NCBI GenBank assembly: GCA_015057365.1
Contig: SVEN01000015.1
Span: 8,033-51,619 of the forward strand
From: Lachnospiraceae bacterium
Lineage (GTDB): Bacteria; Bacillota; Clostridia; Lachnospirales; Lachnospiraceae
Direction: 5' to 3'
DNA: 43,587 bases
Shown here: piece by piece, positions 7,487 through 15,106 of the stretch
Layout of the letters: every line of letters starts with the position of its first letter
Position numbering within the stretch: the first letter of the stretch is position 1
Notes under the pieces: generated by a model
What the model was told of the DNA's origin: nothing
Database searches by the model: none
The model's input: only the letters and a program-made list of their open reading frames with translations
Position numbers and translations under genes: made by a program

Positions 7487-8805
7487 GCTTTTGCTTCCTC
7501 CTTTGCCTTTTCTTCTCTTAAAAATACCTTTGCCAACTTGTTGTTCTGTACCAACGGACGATTTGCCGGGCACACAAAGCTACAGCAACCGCATTCCATA
7601 CATGCGTTCACGGCAAGCTCTTCTAATTGCTCCGCATCCTTCTTCTCAAGGGCTTTTGAAATTGCAGCCGGCGCCAGACCGAACGGACAGGTATTGGTAC
7701 AAGCACCGCAACGGATGCAGGCCGTGGTCTTCGGAAGACGCGCTTCCTTTTCCGTCAATGCCAGAATCGCATTGGTGTTTTTAATGACCGGTGCGGAGTC
7801 ATCCGGCACCGTAAGTCCCATCATCGGGCCTCCGTAAATGAGCTTTGCCGGTTCTACGGTTAAACCGCCACAAAACGCAAACATCTCTGCCATGGAAGTA
7901 CCGATCGGTACCAGTACATTCTGCGGATTCTTTACCGCTCCGCCGTCTACGGTGACACACTTTTCCACAAGCGGCATACCGGTCTGTAAATAGGAGCCGA
8001 TGGTGGCAAGGGTGGTACAGTTAATTACGATACAGCCCACATCAATCGGAAGCTTTCCTACCGGAACCACCTTTCCCGTCGTGTGATAAATGAGTACCTT
8101 CTCACCGCCTTGCGGGTATACCGCCGGGAGTACCTTTACCTGAAGCGTGCAGGCATCCTTTACTTCCTCAGAAAGCTTCTGCATGGAAGCAATCGCGGTC
8201 TTTTTATTGGACTCAATACCGATAATTACATTCTTAATACCAAGATACTTGCTTAACACGCGAAGGGCATAGGCCATATCCGCACCACGCTCTACCATGG
8301 TTACGGTGTCACTGGTCACATACGGCTCACACTCCGCTCCGTTAATTACAAGATATTCAATACGAGCCGGATCTACGTTAAACTTTACATGGGTCGGAAA
8401 TCCCGCACCGCCTAAGCCTACAATACCGCTCTCGGTAAGCGCCGCCATCAGGCTCTCCTTGGAATCCACCACCGGAGCCTTCAGATTCTCATCGGGAGTC
8501 ATCTGTCCGTCGGACTCAATCACTACCGCCGGAGCCTTTGCACCATTAGACAACAAAAAGTCCTGAAGCTTAACAACCTTACCGGATACGCTGGAGTGAA
8601 TCGGTGCCGAAACCATGCCGTCAGCCTCCGCAATCTTCGTGCCGACCTTAACCTCGTCTCCGACCTTGACGATCGGGCGTGCAGGCTTACCGATATGCAT
8701 TACCATCGGAATTACCACCGTGTTCGGTGCATCCATACGGGCTACCGGCTTATCCTGCGTGTGTTTTCTATGGGGAACATGAACCCCGTGAAGAGAAAAA
8801 CCCAT
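7483..8805 (-). CDS. rnfC: Rnf complex NADH-oxidoreductase subunit RnfC
   Basis: 440 residues, soluble and peripheral. Order: RnfC barrel-sandwich N-terminal domain (residues 25-105, biotinyl-lipoyl-like), the nucleotide/FMN-binding region with GLGGAGFPTHVKF (130-142) and NGAECEPY (155-162), an SLBB-type segment (about 240-320), then two 4Fe-4S motifs, CIRCGACTNTCP (363-374) and CMECGCCSFVCP (402-413). This subunit exchanges electrons with NAD+/NADH. First gene of the operon, about 109 bases downstream of the expected transcription start of a perfect consensus promoter. The ribosome site is weak (AAAGG, farther than usual). Confidence 0.95.
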   Translation of the reverse strand: MGFSLHGVHVPHRKHTQDKPVARMDAPNTVVIPMVMHIGKPARPIVKVGDEVKVGTKIAEADGMVSAPIHSSVSGKVVKLQDFLLSNGAKAPAVVIESDGQMTPDENLKAPVVDSKESLMAALTESGIVGLGGAGFPTHVKFNVDPARIEYLVINGAECEPYVTSDTVTMVERGADMAYALRVLSKYLGIKNVIIGIESNKKTAIASMQKLSEEVKDACTLQVKVLPAVYPQGGEKVLIYHTTGKVVPVGKLPIDVGCIVINCTTLATIGSYLQTGMPLVEKCVTVDGGAVKNPQNVLVPIGTSMAEMFAFCGGLTVEPAKLIYGGPMMGLTVPDDSAPVIKNTNAILALTEKEARLPKTTACIRCGACTNTCPFGLAPAAISKALEKKDAEQLEELAVNACMECGCCSFVCPANRPLVQNNKLAKVFLREEKAKEEAKA

Positions 8806-8896
8806 TGTTCCACTACCTTTCTATATTATTTTATAAATTATACTGCATCCGATAGTAAAACAAGACTTAACGATATCCTTCGCAAGCCTCTGTTTT

Positions 8897-8916
8897 ACAT
8901 CTAAATATTAAGATGT
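8897..8916. promoter_or_regulatory. Dyad at the transcription start of the rnf operon
   Basis: ACATCT (8897-8902), 8-bp AT-rich centre, AGATGT (8911-8916). It begins five bases after the -10 box, at the expected transcription start. The same ACATCT/AGATGT arms occur around the start of the exporter operon at 21300-21317. It could be an operator or the first RNA hairpin of the leader. Confidence 0.35.
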
Positions 8917-8920
8917 TTTA

Positions 8921-8949
8921 ATTATATATTTTTTTTCTACCTTTGTCAA
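8921..8949 (-). promoter_or_regulatory. Consensus promoter of the rnf operon
   Basis: Minus strand: TTGACA (8944-8949), 17-bp spacer, TATAAT (8921-8926); both boxes perfect. The 302-bp gap 8806-9107 holds this promoter, the start-site dyad, an untranslated leader of about 109 bases with no riboswitch that I recognise, and the terminator of the upstream GNAT gene. Confidence 0.88.
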
Positions 8950-8998
8950 CAAAATTGTCCTATATTTGCGCACTCTTAGCGCCTTCTTAATCGCCAAG

Positions 8999-9047
8999 AA
9001 AAAACCGCCTGTCCTCTGCCGAAAACACGGCTTTAGGACAAAAGCGG
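8999..9047 (-). terminator. Terminator of the acetyltransferase operon
   Basis: Minus-strand RNA forms nested stems: CCGC/GCGG (9005-9008 with 9044-9047), TGTCCT/AGGACA (9010-9015 with 9035-9040) and GCCG/CGGC (9018-9021 with 9028-9031), followed by TTTTTT (8999-9004). It isolates the GNAT operon from the rnf promoter. Confidence 0.8.
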
Positions 9048-9107
9048 CCGATACTTTGTAAATATTTTAACAAATATTGCATACTAAGATTTAACAGAAT
9101 ATTCAAG

Positions 9108-9605
9108 TCATAAAACCAGCTGATACGCCCTCCGCGAACTGCCGTTTTCAAGGTATATGATGCCACAGTACCCGAATCCGTACTTTTCCATCAAATGTTG
9201 CATGGTTTTATTGTCTTCGTGGGTATCGATTCGCAGGTTTGTAATGTTTTGCTCTACCAGTTTTGTTTTACAAAACTCAAGCACGGTTTTGAACACACCC
9301 TTTTTCTCCCCATCACTTGCAATCCGGTGAATTACACCGTAAGGCTCCTCATTAAACCACTCTCCTTCGATGTAGTGATAGGTCGGATCATCTTCCATGG
9401 AGAGCATAAACACACCGCAAAGTCTTCCGTTCTCCTCACACACATACAGCCGGAAAAGATCTATGTCTTGTCGCAAATATTCTTCCGGCGGATACCCCAC
9501 CGGCCATTGATTCGGATTTCCGGAGGCATCCATGTAGAATTTTGCGGCAGTATATATTTTTCTGATTTTGGGCAAATCCCCGATAGTTGCATTTCTGATT
9601 CGCAT
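9108..9605 (-). CDS. GNAT family N-acetyltransferase
   Basis: 165 residues. GNAT fold: an N-terminal RIRNATIGDLPKIRKIY strand-helix, a central strand CGVFMLSMEDDP, an acetyl-CoA-loop-like region IHRIASDGEKKGVFKTVLEF, then LRIDTHEDNKTMQHLMEKYGFGYCGIIY, the usual last motif where the acceptor fold closes. Substrate cannot be predicted. The ATG at 9605 has GGAGG five bases upstream. Last gene of an operon with the DUF402-Nudix gene and two more GNAT genes upstream; terminator at 8999-9047. Confidence 0.88.
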   Translation of the reverse strand: MRIRNATIGDLPKIRKIYTAAKFYMDASGNPNQWPVGYPPEEYLRQDIDLFRLYVCEENGRLCGVFMLSMEDDPTYHYIEGEWFNEEPYGVIHRIASDGEKKGVFKTVLEFCKTKLVEQNITNLRIDTHEDNKTMQHLMEKYGFGYCGIIYLENGSSRRAYQLVL

Positions 9606-9648
9606 AGACACCTCCTATTTTAGCAGGCTTTTTCTCTGTAATATAACA

Positions 9649-10767
9649 CTATCTCCACATTCTCTTCAGGCCTTCCAGAACTCTCGTCTCACGCTCTACC
9701 ATTGCCTTGTCCCACTCGGTACAATGACAATTCCTGTTGGCACGGATGGCCTCTTCCGGAGTCACAAACTCCAGGGTAAATCCCTCTTCTGCCTCATAAT
9801 CATCCAACTTCTGCTCTCCCGTCTCTTCCGAAATCTCGCAGGTGTAGTAATAGTTTTCCTGCTCAAAAATCGTATTTTCAAGATAATCGCTTTTCTGCAA
9901 ACGAAGCACAAAACCGTATTCCTTAATGGTTTCCGGCTTTACGGTAAGACCGGTTTCTTCCTTTACTTCGCGAATCAGCGTTGCTTCGTGAGCCTCGTCA
10001 CCTTCGATTCCTCCACCCGGCAACTTGTAATAATCATACTTTAAGCTATGTACCATAGCAAGCGTGTCACCTTTTCGGATAATTCCGCGCACCGACGGTC
10101 GTGCAGAATGTGGCCAATCTTCCTCATAATCCAACATATCCACACAAAACAACGGACGCATGGTCGGTCTTTTCTTAATCTTCTCGTCCAAAGTCTCCCG
10201 CACTACCTTTTTGTAGTCACGGGCACCTTCCGCTATTTTTTGATTTACAAAAGAAAGGACCTCATTGCAATACCGCTCCGTCTGCTCCACATTCTTACAA
10301 TATTCTTTTTTAACTGCCTTACATTCCTTAAGCGCTCCTTTATACTGCTTCTTCGACAATTCACCCGATGCATAAGCCGCGTCCAGTTCATCCCTGTCGT
10401 CAATTCCAACATCCCCCTGCGGTGTAAAAATAACATCCAGATACTTGTCCACGTACACTGCGATACCGTCTCTGTCATATTCCACCGCATCCAACATATC
10501 CGCATACCAAAGAGAGACCCGTCCGTTCGGAAGATACTTTGCCGTCACCATATGTTCCCTTCCGTCCGGTATCAGCTGCAACCAGCGCATACCCTCTCCG
10601 CATACCTGCACCTTACCGGCCTTTGCACACTCCCAGTACTGCGGTTCTCCGGAAGTCATGCAAATCAGTGCCGCCAAGCCTTTAAAATGCTCCGTTTCCA
10701 CCCGCATCTGATAGTACGGAAAGTACTGAAATCCCCATGCATCTCTGTCTAAACGTTTTCTTTTCAT
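9649..10767 (-). CDS. DUF402-Nudix fusion hydrolase
   Basis: 372 residues with two recognisable catalytic modules. Residues about 15-150 match DUF402, seen in WYADMLDAVEYDRDGIAVYVDKYLDVIFTP and GIDDRDEL; characterised relatives include nucleoside di-/triphosphatases of Staphylococcus and FomD of fosfomycin synthesis. Residues about 225-350 form a Nudix domain with a perfect Nudix box (252-274: G-x5-E-x7-REVKEETGL). A lysine-rich helical linker (about 140-205) joins them. Nudix enzymes cleave nucleoside diphosphate-X compounds, so the fusion suggests two-step clean-up of a nucleotide, or sensing and hydrolysis in one chain; the substrate is unknown. It sits between GNAT genes in an operon with 21-43 bp gaps. 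Confidence 0.82.
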   Translation of the reverse strand: MKRKRLDRDAWGFQYFPYYQMRVETEHFKGLAALICMTSGEPQYWECAKAGKVQVCGEGMRWLQLIPDGREHMVTAKYLPNGRVSLWYADMLDAVEYDRDGIAVYVDKYLDVIFTPQGDVGIDDRDELDAAYASGELSKKQYKGALKECKAVKKEYCKNVEQTERYCNEVLSFVNQKIAEGARDYKKVVRETLDEKIKKRPTMRPLFCVDMLDYEEDWPHSARPSVRGIIRKGDTLAMVHSLKYDYYKLPGGGIEGDEAHEATLIREVKEETGLTVKPETIKEYGFVLRLQKSDYLENTIFEQENYYYTCEISEETGEQKLDDYEAEEGFTLEFVTPEEAIRANRNCHCTEWDKAMVERETRVLEGLKRMWR

Positions 10768-10788
10768 ACTGTTCCCCCAACATCGTTT

Positions 10789-11319
10789 TTATCTTCGAAT
10801 CACGTAGCGTTGTATTTCCGCCTGAAATGTCTCACTGTATAATTCCTCTATCAGCTCTCCGCCGCAGTTTTTTATTACCCCGGAGGAAGCTACATTGTCC
10901 TTATCACAGCCCAAGAGCACTTCTTTGATACTCATGGTATCATATATCTCCAGTACCTTTTTTAACATCTCGGTGGCATAGTGTTTCCTGCGTTCCGTAG
11001 GCCGGATGCAATACCCGATATGACCGCCCTCGGTCCGCAAAAACTCATTTAACGCCAGACGAATATTAATCATGCCGACAATTTTGTCATCCTCTTCTCT
11101 TACATAGAAATAGGTAAGTGCCGGTACCCGCGGTTTCTCCACATTAGCAATATCAATGTCATCAAGTACCTTCTTGAGCCATTCCTCGTAAGTGGAATCC
11201 TCAAGATACCCATCCAGGGCTCCGCTTCCGTTTATCTCGGAATTGTATTCTTTAAATTCATTGATAAACTCGATGGCCTTTTCTTTGTACGCTAAGGCTG
11301 GAAAAACGAATTTGAACAT
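10789..11319 (-). CDS. GNAT family N-acetyltransferase (COG3981-like)
   Basis: 176 residues starting MFKFVFPALAYKEKAIEFINEF. The motifs GYLEDSTYEEWLKKV, VPALTYFYVREEDDKIVGMINIRLALNEFL, GHIGYCIRPTERRKHYATEMLK (acetyl-CoA loop) and CDKDNVASSGVIKNCGGEL match a well-known group of predicted acetyltransferases in Firmicutes. Substrate unknown. I chose the ATG at 11319 rather than upstream codons because it begins just after the stop of the preceding gene (11336) with AGGAG upstream. Part of the four-gene GNAT/Nudix operon. Confidence 0.88.
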   Translation of the reverse strand: MFKFVFPALAYKEKAIEFINEFKEYNSEINGSGALDGYLEDSTYEEWLKKVLDDIDIANVEKPRVPALTYFYVREEDDKIVGMINIRLALNEFLRTEGGHIGYCIRPTERRKHYATEMLKKVLEIYDTMSIKEVLLGCDKDNVASSGVIKNCGGELIEELYSETFQAEIQRYVIRR

Positions 11320-11335
11320 ATTCCTACTACTCCTC

Positions 11336-11941
11336 TCACGAAAATTGCTCATCAAATCTTCTCACTTGTTCCCTGTTTAACTCGTCATTATAAATATCTG
11401 ATTCGAAAAATCGTCCGCCATTTGCTTCTTTTAAGTATCCCGGTATCAGCTCCATTCCCATAAACGACGGATAGTTATAACCTTCCGCATCTGCCACACC
11501 AAACTCAGAAGCTTCCTTAAAACCGAACTGCGGGTAATACTCCGGTCGTCCAAAAAATAATATTGCACCATATCCGAGCTTTTTCGCTTTCTCTATCATG
11601 GCATAAATCAGGGCTTTTCCTACACCCTTTCGCTGATGTTCCGGCAACACGCTGATAGGTCCCATATTTATTACCGGCGTTACGCCCTTCTCTGTCCGAA
11701 CCTCCGCCTTACTGCAAATGATATGTCCTACAAGCTCTTCTGTTTCATCAGACTGATTCACTGCCACCAGACTTAGCGGTAAAATTCCATCCCTTTTTCG
11801 CAACTCATTTACCATCCAGTGTTCATAAGGACATCCGATGCCGCCCCGCTCAATCCTTCCCGGATAGGAAAAGGCCGCTCTTGTAATCTCTTCTACGCGA
11901 CGGTAATCTTTTTTCTCTTCTTCTCTGACTAAAATTTTCAT
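11336..11941 (-). CDS. GNAT family N-acetyltransferase (YhbS-like)
   Basis: 201 residues. N-terminal VREEEKKDYRRVEEITRAAF, a central strand LVGHIICSKAEV, then MGPISVLPEHQRKGVGKALI with the acetyl-CoA-binding Q-x-x-G-V-G-K-A, and LGYGAILFFGRPEYYPQFGF, the YhbS/COG3153 signature. Acceptor unknown. First gene of the operon running 11941 to 9108. AAAGGAGAG lies seven bases before the ATG, and a hairpin just upstream could hide this ribosome site. Confidence 0.9.
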   Translation of the reverse strand: MKILVREEEKKDYRRVEEITRAAFSYPGRIERGGIGCPYEHWMVNELRKRDGILPLSLVAVNQSDETEELVGHIICSKAEVRTEKGVTPVINMGPISVLPEHQRKGVGKALIYAMIEKAKKLGYGAILFFGRPEYYPQFGFKEASEFGVADAEGYNYPSFMGMELIPGYLKEANGGRFFESDIYNDELNREQVRRFDEQFS

Positions 11942-11944
11942 TCA

Positions 11945-11981
11945 AACTCTCCTTTAAATTCAGGAGATGCCAACTCTCCTG
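11945..11981 (-). promoter_or_regulatory. Possible ribosome-site switch before the YhbS-like gene
   Basis: In the minus-strand leader, AGGAGAGTT occurs twice: once as the ribosome site (11945-11953) and once upstream (11972-11980). Between them lies TCTCCT (11962-11967), complementary to both. The TCTCCT can pair with either copy, giving two exclusive hairpins, one of which sequesters the ribosome site. No T-tract follows, so it is not a terminator. It may equally be chance complementarity. Confidence 0.4.
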
Positions 11982-12081
11982 TTCTCGTTGTTTTTATGTA
12001 TCATTTCATCAACCCTGCCTTTCTTTTAAGATTCTATTATAACGCTTGTGCGGTATAATTCCTTTTTTCATTTCTAACAGC

Positions 12082-12564
12082 TTATGCTATTTCAATCGGC
12101 TCTTTCGGTATTTCTCCCCGCGACAGCCTCTCTAATATTTCTAAAATATCTTCAGAGAAAAACTTCTCCCCGGATGTCTTGATTTCCTCCAAAGACCACC
12201 ATTTCCCGGAAGTCATTCTTTTATTCTCGCTTTCCGTCCAACCGGCGTAAGAGAATTCTGTTTCATCTAATCGAACCAGATAGAACCTTTCCTCACTTTG
12301 TACCGTTTCCCCGCTCTTTAACTCATACTGCGGAGTTCTATAATATACCTGTAGCATAGAATTAGTTCCACTCAATTCGATCCCAAGTTCTTCGAAAAGT
12401 TCTCTTTTCAGTGCTTCTTCAAAGCTTTCTCCCTCATCCAAGCCTCCGCCCGGCGTAATCCAGATAGAATCTTCTTCTGCAAAGAAATCAAAGGTGTAGC
12501 GGAAGAGAAATATCTGATTCTGCTTATTTAAAACGATTGCTCTGCTGGATTTTCTTGTAAGCAT
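12082..12564 (-). CDS. Nudix hydrolase
   Basis: 160 residues. Starts MLTRKSSRAIVLNKQNQIFLFRY, then a Nudix box at about residues 39-61 (GGLDEGESFEEALKRELFEE plus LG), complete in its G-x5-E-x7-RE-x2-EE-x-G form. The remainder (ERFYLVRLDETEFSYAGWTESEN, WWSLEEI) fits a small stand-alone Nudix protein of the 8-oxo-dGTPase-like or sugar-nucleotide type. The ATG at 12564 has GGAGG upstream. It follows the cyclase by 10 bp, so it is probably the last gene of the run rlmD–HD-GYP–cyclase–Nudix. Confidence 0.9.
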   Translation of the reverse strand: MLTRKSSRAIVLNKQNQIFLFRYTFDFFAEEDSIWITPGGGLDEGESFEEALKRELFEELGIELSGTNSMLQVYYRTPQYELKSGETVQSEERFYLVRLDETEFSYAGWTESENKRMTSGKWWSLEEIKTSGEKFFSEDILEILERLSRGEIPKEPIEIA

Positions 12565-12574
12565 GTTCCCTCCG

Positions 12575-13162
12575 TTACTTCTCCATCAAATACGCCCTAC
12601 ACGGTGCTCCGTCAAATCCAGCAAAATTAAGAGGTGCCGCACTAAGGAAATACTTGCCCTCGGAAACCTCGGAAAGCACTACGCCCTCCAGTAACACAAT
12701 TTCCTTGCCCAATAATACCTTATGTACCGCCATTGGTGCATTTTCCGGTCCCACCGTCTGACTCTCGTTTCCAAGAAGCTTTATCCCCGCTTCCGCAAAC
12801 ACTTCCGCAGCCTCTAATGTCACCGTTGCCTTACCTGCAATTAATATACGTTCCTTTGCTTCGGCTTCTTCTGCTTTCTTTAAAATCTCACGGGCATTCT
12901 CCGCAGTTACATCCCCTTCATGACACGCCACATAGCAATCACCTACAAACGCCTCCAGAGGCATCTTGTCCACCGTCTTCCCGTCATTAATAAAATGAAA
13001 CGGCGCATCAATATGAGTCCCGTTATGGGCACACATAGAAAGCATGGAAAGGTTATAAAGTTCACCTTCTTCCATACTCTTTACAAGCTCCGCTTTCGGG
13101 CTGTCATCCCCAGGAAATACCTTACAGGAGAGGACCTCCTGCGAAATGTCGATAATTCTCAT
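12575..13162 (-). CDS. Cyclase family protein (kynurenine formamidase-like)
   Basis: 195 residues. The metal-binding motif HNGTHIDAPFHF (H46, H50, D52, H56) is the hallmark of the cyclase/KynB superfamily of manganese- or zinc-dependent amide and ester hydrolases. Other conserved parts are RIIDISQEV at the start, VFPGDDSP (catalytic-loop region), LGNESQTVGP and VLLEGVVLSEVSEGKYFLSAAPLNFAGFDGAPCRAYL at the end. No tryptophan-catabolism gene is nearby, so kynurenine formamidase activity is only one possibility. Ends 10 bp before the Nudix gene and lies 23 bp after the HD-GYP gene. Confidence 0.88.
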   Translation of the reverse strand: MRIIDISQEVLSCKVFPGDDSPKAELVKSMEEGELYNLSMLSMCAHNGTHIDAPFHFINDGKTVDKMPLEAFVGDCYVACHEGDVTAENAREILKKAEEAEAKERILIAGKATVTLEAAEVFAEAGIKLLGNESQTVGPENAPMAVHKVLLGKEIVLLEGVVLSEVSEGKYFLSAAPLNFAGFDGAPCRAYLMEK

Positions 13163-13185
13163 ACCGCTATCTCCTTACCGTTATT

Positions 13186-15078
13186 TTATTGCACGCTTTT
13201 TTGTACGGTAACCAAACGCACAAACGTATTATAGTACACTTCTTTACGACCGTCCTTTAAGAGATATTCTATATCCTTTAACGTATCCTCATCCCTTAAC
13301 AAATCAACGATATACGGTGTATATCTGGTTCCGCTCTGTTCTATCAATTCATCAAACACATCCGTAAACGACTTTCCGGTATTGTAACTACGGCCGACCG
13401 TATCCGTTGCTGCATCAAGACAATCCGCACAAGCCACCAAATCAATCAGCAGTTTTACATCGGATTCTTCCGTGTTATAGTTCGGATATCCTGCCTGATT
13501 GTTGTACCACTTGTGATGTCCCCTTGCAATATCCGCATAAGGCCGTGTCGAACTGTAATTGGACATAATCTGTGCCCCCACATCCGGATGGGTTTTAATG
13601 ATATCAAATTCATCATCCGTCAGATTACGACCGTAAATGAAAATCGTGTCCATAATCAAGAACTTACCGATATCATGACACAACGCCCCTCGAAAAATAT
13701 ACTCTTCCAGTTCAAAACGATGTGCTGATACTTCCTCTACATTTTTATATCCAAACATCCCCACAAAGGCCTCCGGATGCAACAGAATCAAATGTCTGCA
13801 AAAGCACTTAGCAATTCGTCCGACCATAATTGTATGTACATAAGTCGGCGGATGCAAGGCCGCTATTCCGTTGAGACATGCATCCATAAACGTCATTTGT
13901 CCCGGCAACTCTATAAAATTTCGCATAAATGCTACAAAGTATTCCAGCAAATAACTGAAAGAACCTGTATTTTGCATGCAGAACACATAATTCGTAATGT
14001 CGTTATAGATTCCCGACAATAAATCGATATCCTTTTCCCCAATCTTTTCCACATCAATCTGTAAAAGATACTCCAACGGAACCAGAATATTTTGAAAAAT
14101 ATCCCCGATGCTGTATCCGTCCGAATCTCGTCTCTTATACAGATGTATCAGTTCCTCTTTGTAGTCATCCAACGACAGCTCTCCGGCATAATATCCGCTT
14201 CGACAAATGCACAATAGAATCTCCGACTCCGAAATCCTCTTTCTGACTTTCTCCGATTCTTCCCAGTGTTTTTTTAACTCCTTGCAATGTTCCCATACTT
14301 CCCGACATTCTTCTTTGGTAAGCTTTTTCTCATTGGCAAACTCCGTCATAATTCCGAAATATTCCAACGTACGAACACGATGATATTCCCAGTCGTATTC
14401 CGAAACCTGCTCTCTGTAAAACGGGTCATCTTCCAAGCTCAATGCATTACGCAAAATAGTGAGCTCGCGTTCCTTCGTAGCTTCGTCATACAAGCCTTCA
14501 AACAACGCACACATATATCTGGAATTTACCAATACTATTTCCTTTGTTTCATCATCCGGCAACTGTGCAAAGCGTTCCTTATCCAAAAAGGTCAGCAACT
14601 CATTTGCCGCATCCATCGCTTTTTTGCGTGCTTTCTCACAATTTTTCGCATAGGGCAACATACGTTTTTGCATATTTAACAGCGTATAATACGCCGACAC
14701 CTGCGCATCCAGTTGTTCCACCATATATCGTATATCCTGCTTCTGCGCCGCATCCGCATACAAACGGTCGGCAATTTGTGTTACCACCGCCATATCCAGA
14801 TTCTCCATATTGTACGCATCGATTAATGCGTTTTGAAGTTCCAACAATTCCTCAATCGTTTCTTCTTCTAACAAATCCCCCGTATTCGAAAGATAAGGAT
14901 TAATTTCCTCTTTCAATAAATGCCGGTTCGAAAGCGCAAGAGACCGTATTTCCGTAAAATTCTCCGTTAATATCTCATAATAATTTGATGCTTTCATTCG
15001 ATTGTGCACACGCGGTGAAGAAAGTGTACGTATACGCGCTGTCTGCTCTACATATTTTTTCCAATTCATGTGCTGCAT
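13186..15078 (-). CDS. HD-GYP-like phosphohydrolase with long helical N-terminus
   Basis: 630 residues. The C-terminal 220 or so contain an HD-GYP-type domain: HTIMVGRIA (H415), CHDIGKFLI (HD at 468-469), LTDDEFDIIKTHPDVGAQIM, GHHKWYNNQAGYP (H521-H522, GYP 530-532) and a DLVACADCLDAATD block with a GRSYN motif. The usual HHE..DGSGYP reads HHKWYNNQAGYP, so the residue after HH and the DGS triplet are replaced. Residues 1-410 are helical and charged, with no recognised sensor, membrane segment or receiver domain; a TPR-like fold is possible. The family cleaves cyclic-di-GMP or related signals; activity here is uncertain because of the altered motif. Starts at ATG 15078 after GAGGGG, 28 bp beyond the rlmD stop. 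Confidence 0.82.
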   Translation of the reverse strand: MQHMNWKKYVEQTARIRTLSSPRVHNRMKASNYYEILTENFTEIRSLALSNRHLLKEEINPYLSNTGDLLEEETIEELLELQNALIDAYNMENLDMAVVTQIADRLYADAAQKQDIRYMVEQLDAQVSAYYTLLNMQKRMLPYAKNCEKARKKAMDAANELLTFLDKERFAQLPDDETKEIVLVNSRYMCALFEGLYDEATKERELTILRNALSLEDDPFYREQVSEYDWEYHRVRTLEYFGIMTEFANEKKLTKEECREVWEHCKELKKHWEESEKVRKRISESEILLCICRSGYYAGELSLDDYKEELIHLYKRRDSDGYSIGDIFQNILVPLEYLLQIDVEKIGEKDIDLLSGIYNDITNYVFCMQNTGSFSYLLEYFVAFMRNFIELPGQMTFMDACLNGIAALHPPTYVHTIMVGRIAKCFCRHLILLHPEAFVGMFGYKNVEEVSAHRFELEEYIFRGALCHDIGKFLIMDTIFIYGRNLTDDEFDIIKTHPDVGAQIMSNYSSTRPYADIARGHHKWYNNQAGYPNYNTEESDVKLLIDLVACADCLDAATDTVGRSYNTGKSFTDVFDELIEQSGTRYTPYIVDLLRDEDTLKDIEYLLKDGRKEVYYNTFVRLVTVQKSVQ

Positions 15079-15106
15079 AATATTATCCCCTCATTCTGTT
15101 GTATGT

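Noticed and set aside
12036-12064. Promoter for the GNAT operon based on TATAAT at 12036-12041
   Set aside because: No acceptable -35 box at 16 to 18 bp; the local AT-rich palindrome produces TATAAT on both strands by chance.
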